Assembly: GCA_030681525.1 (NCBI GenBank)
Contig: JAUXSD010000002.1
Coordinates: 1 to 34,606 of the forward strand
Length of the DNA stretch: 34,606 bases
Origin: Solirubrobacteraceae bacterium
Lineage (GTDB): Bacteria; Actinomycetota; Thermoleophilia; Solirubrobacterales; Solirubrobacteraceae
Direction: 5' to 3'
Positions 31,176 to 34,606 of the stretch are shown here, piece by piece; the first letter of the stretch is position 1, and each line of letters begins with the position of its first letter. A program made the position numbers and the translations under genes. The notes below the pieces were generated by a model that made no database searches, had not been told where the DNA came from, and saw nothing but the letters and a program-made list of their open reading frames with translations.

Positions 31176-32150
31176 CTATGGGTCGAGCGCGCTCGCCAGC
31201 GCGGCGCGGGCGCAGTCGCTGCCGAGGCCGGCCAGCAGGACCATGCGCGCCGCCTGCGGCGACAGCGCTGCGGCGGGCAGGGCGCCGCTGGCGCGCAGGT
31301 CGCCCTCCGCGCCCTCGAAGCCGTAGGTCTCGTGGGCGAGCACGCCGTGCTCGGGCCGCACGGTCAGCGCCACCGGGACGGCCGCCGCGGCCTCGCGCAG
31401 CGCGGCCAGCACGGGCGGCGAGACGTGGCCCGCGCCGAACGCGACGAACACGATCGCGTCGGCGCCGTCGCGCAGCGCCGCACGCAGGCCGGCGCCGTCG
31501 TCGCCCAGGTAGGTGGGCACGATCGGCACGCGGGCATCGAGCGCCGCCGGCATCGACAGCGCGTCAACTTGGCGCGCCGGCGTTGCCATCATCCGCACGC
31601 GCCCCTCGGCGACGGTTCCGAGCGGACCGCGGCCCGGCGAGCCGAATGCGGCGGGCGACAGCGAGGCGACCTTGCGCACCGCCCGCGCGGCGTGCAGCTC
31701 GCCGCCGAAGACGACGACCGCGCCGATGCCGGCGCACGCCGCCGCGCCGGCTGCCGCGACGGCGTCGAGCAGGTTCGCCGGCCCGTCGGCGCCGGCCGCG
31801 CTGGAGGGCCGGATCGCACCGGTGAGGACGATCGGTTCGAATCCTCCGTGCAGCACGTCGCACAGCACGGCGGTCTCCTCGAGCGTGTCGGTGCCGTGCG
31901 TGATCACGACGCCGCGACCGGACTGCGCCTCCGCGAGGGCGGAGCGCGCGATGGTCAGCGCGTCGGCGGTGCTGAGGTGCGCGCCGGGCAGCGCGAACAG
32001 CCCGCGCGCCCGCAGACCCGGTACGTCGGCGAGCGCCGGGATCGTCGCGAGCAGCGCGTCGACATCCAGCGCCGGCGTCGCGCGGGCGCCGGCCATCGCG
32101 ATCGTGCCGCCCGTCGAGAGGATCGTGACGGGTCGTGCAGGGTGGGCCAT
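31176..32150 (-). CDS. L-asparaginase (type I/II family)
   Basis: This 324-residue asparaginase hydrolyses L-asparagine to aspartate and ammonia. Both active-site signatures are present: STGGTIAM with nucleophile T16, and THGTDTLEETA with the second threonine and its aspartate near 84-94. The subunit-interface part and the C-terminal domain are complete (RPEHGVLAHETYGFEG is a late conserved segment). No signal peptide, so it is cytosolic. It is divergent from gltB, 84 bases apart, and both genes serve ammonia and glutamate metabolism. Confidence 0.93.
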   Translation of the reverse strand: MAHPARPVTILSTGGTIAMAGARATPALDVDALLATIPALADVPGLRARGLFALPGAHLSTADALTIARSALAEAQSGRGVVITHGTDTLEETAVLCDVLHGGFEPIVLTGAIRPSSAAGADGPANLLDAVAAAGAAACAGIGAVVVFGGELHAARAVRKVASLSPAAFGSPGRGPLGTVAEGRVRMMATPARQVDALSMPAALDARVPIVPTYLGDDGAGLRAALRDGADAIVFVAFGAGHVSPPVLAALREAAAAVPVALTVRPEHGVLAHETYGFEGAEGDLRASGALPAAALSPQAARMVLLAGLGSDCARAALASALDP

Positions 32151-32178
32151 CCGTAGGAGATTCGCGCGGGACCGCTGC

Positions 32179-32184
32179 TACCCT
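32179..32184 (+). promoter_or_regulatory. putative -10 (TACCCT) of gltB
   Basis: TACCCT predicts a transcript start near 32191 and a leader of about 45 bases containing the ribosome site GGAGG at 32223-32227. No -35 match was found. Confidence 0.4.
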
Positions 32185-32234
32185 TGTGCCTCCGCCTCAC
32201 AGTGCCACGCAGCCGCCTTTCCGGAGGCACTCCT

Positions 32235-34606
32235 ATGACCGCGAAGACCCCGCCCGCACAGGCCGCTGGCCTCTACGACCCTCGCTACGAGCACGATGCC
32301 TGTGGCGTGGCCCTCGTCGCCCGCCTGGACAACCAGCCCACGCACGACGTTGTCGACATGGGGCTGCGCGCCGTCGAGAACCTCGAGCATCGCGGGGCCA
32401 CGGGCGCCGACGCGCGGACCGGCGACGGCGCCGGCATGCTGCTGCAGCTGCCCGACGCGTTCTTCCGCGCGGTCGTCGACTTCGAGCTGCCCGACCGCGG
32501 CCGCTACGGCGTGGCTGTCTGCTTTCTGCCGACCGACGACAAGCGCCGCAGCAAGCTCGAGGCGATGCTCGAGCTCAACGTGCGCGTCGAGGGTCAGCGG
32601 GTCCTCGGCTGGCGCGACATCCCGGTCGACACCGACTACGTCGGCGAGACGGCCGCCCAGACGCAGCCGGTGATGCGCCAGCTCATCGTCGAGGCCGGGC
32701 CGGGCTTCGACAACGACCAGGACGCATTCGAGCGCAAGCTCTACGTCATCCGCCGCATCTGCGAGCTCGCGGCGGGACCGGACCTGTACATCTGCTCGTT
32801 CTCCTCGCGCACGATCGTCTACAAGGGGATGCTCGTCCCCGACCAGCTGCGCGGCTTCTTCCCGGACCTCAGCCATCCCAGGATGGCCAGCGCGATGGCG
32901 CTCGTGCACTCGCGCTTCTCGACGAACACGTTCCCGAGCTGGCCGCTGGCGCATCCCTACCGCGTGATCGCCCACAACGGCGAGATCAACACGCTCATGG
33001 GCAACGTCAACTGGATGCGCGCACGCGAGTCGCAGCTGTCCTCGGAGCTGTTCGGCCTCGACCTGCAGAAGATCATGCCGATCGTCGTGCCCGGCAACTC
33101 CGACACGGCGACGTTCGACAACGTGCTCGAGCTGCTCATGCTGGCCGGCCGCTCGCTGCCGCACGCGGTGATGATGATGATCCCGGAGGCCTACGTCGGG
33201 CGCGACGACCTGCCCGACGACCTCAAGGGCTTCTACGCCTTCCACTCCTGCCTCATGGAACCGTGGGACGGCCCGGCGGCGGTGGCCTTCACCAACGGCT
33301 CGGTGGTCGGCGCGACGCTGGACCGCAACGGCCTGCGGCCGGGACGCTGGGTCGAGACGCACGACGGGCTCGTCGTGCTCGGCTCCGAGGCCGGCCTGCT
33401 GCCGATCGCCAGCCACGAGATCAAGCGCCTGGGCCGGCTGCAGCCCGGCAAGCTGTTTCTCGTCGACCTCGAGCGCCACCGCATCGTCGAGGACGAGGAG
33501 GTCAAGCGGGAGGTCGCCACGCAGCGCCCCTACGGGGACTGGTTCGAGCGCAACACCATCCACTTCGACGACCTCGCGCCCGCGCACGTGACGATGACCG
33601 GCCTGCAGCCGACGAAGGTGCGCCAGCTGGCGTTCGGCTACACGCAGGAGGACCTGCGCGTGCTCATCGCGCCGATGGCCGCGACCGGCGCCGAGCCGAT
33701 CGGCTCGATGGGCAACGACAACGCGCTCGCGGTGCTGTCGGACCGCCGGCCGCCGCTGTTCTCGTACTTCAAGCAGCTCTTCGCGCAGGTCACCAACCCG
33801 CCGATCGACCCGATCCGCGAGAACATCGTCATGTCGCTGGCGACCGCGATCGGCGGCGAGCGCAACCTGCTCGCCGAGACGCCCGAGCACGCGCACAAGC
33901 TCATCCTCGACCAGCCGATCCTGCGCAACCACGAGCTCGAGACGCTGCGCATGGTCCACGACGAGATCTTCCGCGCGCACACGCTCGACATCACGTGGCC
34001 GATCGCGGACGGCGCCGCCGGGATGCGCAAGGCGCTGGCCAAGCTCTGCGACGACGCGCACGACGCGGTCGCCGCCGGCGTCAGCGTGCTGATCCTGTCC
34101 GACCGCCAGATGGGGCCCAAGCGCGTGGCGATCCCGTCGCTGCTGGCCGTCGCCGCCGTCCACGAGCACCTCGTGCGCGAGGGCACCCGCCTGCAGACCG
34201 GCCTCGTGCTCGAGTCCGGCGAGCCGCGCGAGGTCCACCACATGGCGACGCTGATCGGCTATGGCTGCGAGGCGATCAACCCCTACCTGCTGCTCGACAC
34301 CGTCGACGAGATGGTCGCCGAGGGCCGCATCCCGAAGGTCGACGACGCCGACGCCGCCGAGCGCAACACCGTCAAGGCGATCGGCAAGGGCCTGCTCAAG
34401 ACGATCTCCAAGATGGGGATCTCGACGACGCAGTCCTACTGCGGCGCGCAGATCTTCGAGGCCGTCGGGCTCGAGAAGGACCTCATCGACCGCCATTTCA
34501 CCGGCACCGCGTCGCGGATCGGCGGCATCGGCATCGAGGTCCTCGCCGCCGAGACGCTCGACCGCCACGCCGCCGCCTACCCGGCCGACCACGAGCAGCT
34601 GCTGCC
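32235..34606 (+). CDS. gltB: glutamate synthase large subunit (partial, cut by window end)
   Basis: This gene runs off the right edge; 790 codons of about 1500 are present. The protein makes glutamate from glutamine and 2-oxoglutarate. The class II glutaminase domain begins at C23 in YEHDACGVALVA, which becomes the N-terminal nucleophile after removal of a 22-residue propeptide. Further glutaminase motifs are VHSRFSTNTFPSW and HNGEINTLMGN, and RNGLRPGRW follows. The central domain has started by about residue 440 with DNALAVLSDRRPPLF and ERNLL. The FMN-binding domain lies beyond the edge. The start has GGAGG seven bases upstream. The small subunit gene is not in the window. Confidence 0.96.
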   Translation, partial: MTAKTPPAQAAGLYDPRYEHDACGVALVARLDNQPTHDVVDMGLRAVENLEHRGATGADARTGDGAGMLLQLPDAFFRAVVDFELPDRGRYGVAVCFLPTDDKRRSKLEAMLELNVRVEGQRVLGWRDIPVDTDYVGETAAQTQPVMRQLIVEAGPGFDNDQDAFERKLYVIRRICELAAGPDLYICSFSSRTIVYKGMLVPDQLRGFFPDLSHPRMASAMALVHSRFSTNTFPSWPLAHPYRVIAHNGEINTLMGNVNWMRARESQLSSELFGLDLQKIMPIVVPGNSDTATFDNVLELLMLAGRSLPHAVMMMIPEAYVGRDDLPDDLKGFYAFHSCLMEPWDGPAAVAFTNGSVVGATLDRNGLRPGRWVETHDGLVVLGSEAGLLPIASHEIKRLGRLQPGKLFLVDLERHRIVEDEEVKREVATQRPYGDWFERNTIHFDDLAPAHVTMTGLQPTKVRQLAFGYTQEDLRVLIAPMAATGAEPIGSMGNDNALAVLSDRRPPLFSYFKQLFAQVTNPPIDPIRENIVMSLATAIGGERNLLAETPEHAHKLILDQPILRNHELETLRMVHDEIFRAHTLDITWPIADGAAGMRKALAKLCDDAHDAVAAGVSVLILSDRQMGPKRVAIPSLLAVAAVHEHLVREGTRLQTGLVLESGEPREVHHMATLIGYGCEAINPYLLLDTVDEMVAEGRIPKVDDADAAERNTVKAIGKGLLKTISKMGISTTQSYCGAQIFEAVGLEKDLIDRHFTGTASRIGGIGIEVLAAETLDRHAAAYPADHEQLL

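Noticed and set aside
1..34606. CRISPR arrays, tRNA or rRNA genes, complete insertion sequences
   Set aside because: No regularly spaced direct repeats, clover-leaf signatures, rRNA core strings or transposase genes were seen.

Overview
The window is very GC-rich with strongly GC-biased third codon positions, dense short-spaced genes and a gene set (MarP-like protease, ANTAR regulator, AddAB-type DNA-end processing pair, Ku, partner-switching sigma control) that points to a high-GC actinobacterium. I infer class Thermoleophilia (Solirubrobacterales-like) from the flavour of the proteins; no marker gene here proves it.

Layout. 1-1564: an odd left edge holding a 5'-truncated ClpC N-domain remnant (minus strand, running off the window), one conserved hypothetical gene with lower GC3 than its neighbours, and about 700 bases without a gene but rich in inverted repeats. 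1565-3692: a tight minus-strand operon for a zinc-ribbon/FHA protein, an orphan ParA-type ATPase and an L,D-transpeptidase. 3892-5285: small Cys-rich protein, SRPBCC protein, lipoprotein. 5303-8251: a divergent pair, a transpeptidase PBP and a MarP-like membrane serine protease. 8305-15628: topoisomerase III, D,D-carboxypeptidase, cupin, secreted beta-propeller protein and four small hypotheticals. 15700-22129: an AddB-like/AddA-like helicase-nuclease pair. 22153-24737: a DUF4190-DUF2752-DUF4190 membrane cassette, a YihY/BrkB membrane protein and an ANTAR regulator. 24895-27185: SigB/SigF-type sigma factor, DUF6328 membrane protein, HAD phosphatase, proline-rich mini-protein. 27276-29481: Ku, topoisomerase IB and a single-span mini-protein. 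29791-30984: a minus-strand operon for an anti-sigma kinase, a degenerate partner and a STAS antagonist. 31176-34606: asparaginase and divergent gltB (cut by the window end).

Functional themes. (1) Cell envelope: L,D-transpeptidase with ParA/FHA partners, PBP, D,D-carboxypeptidase, MarP-like protease. (2) DNA ends and topology: topoisomerase III, AddAB-like pair, Ku, topoisomerase IB; no LigD is present. (3) Stress-type regulation: alternative sigma factor, ANTAR regulator, anti-sigma/antagonist operon. (4) Nitrogen: asparaginase and glutamate synthase.

The observations most worth following are the FHA-ParA-L,D-transpeptidase operon, the AddAB-like pair in which both subunits carry a four-cysteine iron-sulfur signature while the B subunit has a broken P-loop, the three-gene partner-switch operon with a degenerate middle protein, the ClpC remnant beside a hairpin-rich stretch, and several palindromes sitting exactly at short-leader or leaderless promoters. 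I found no CRISPR array, tRNA, rRNA or complete insertion sequence.
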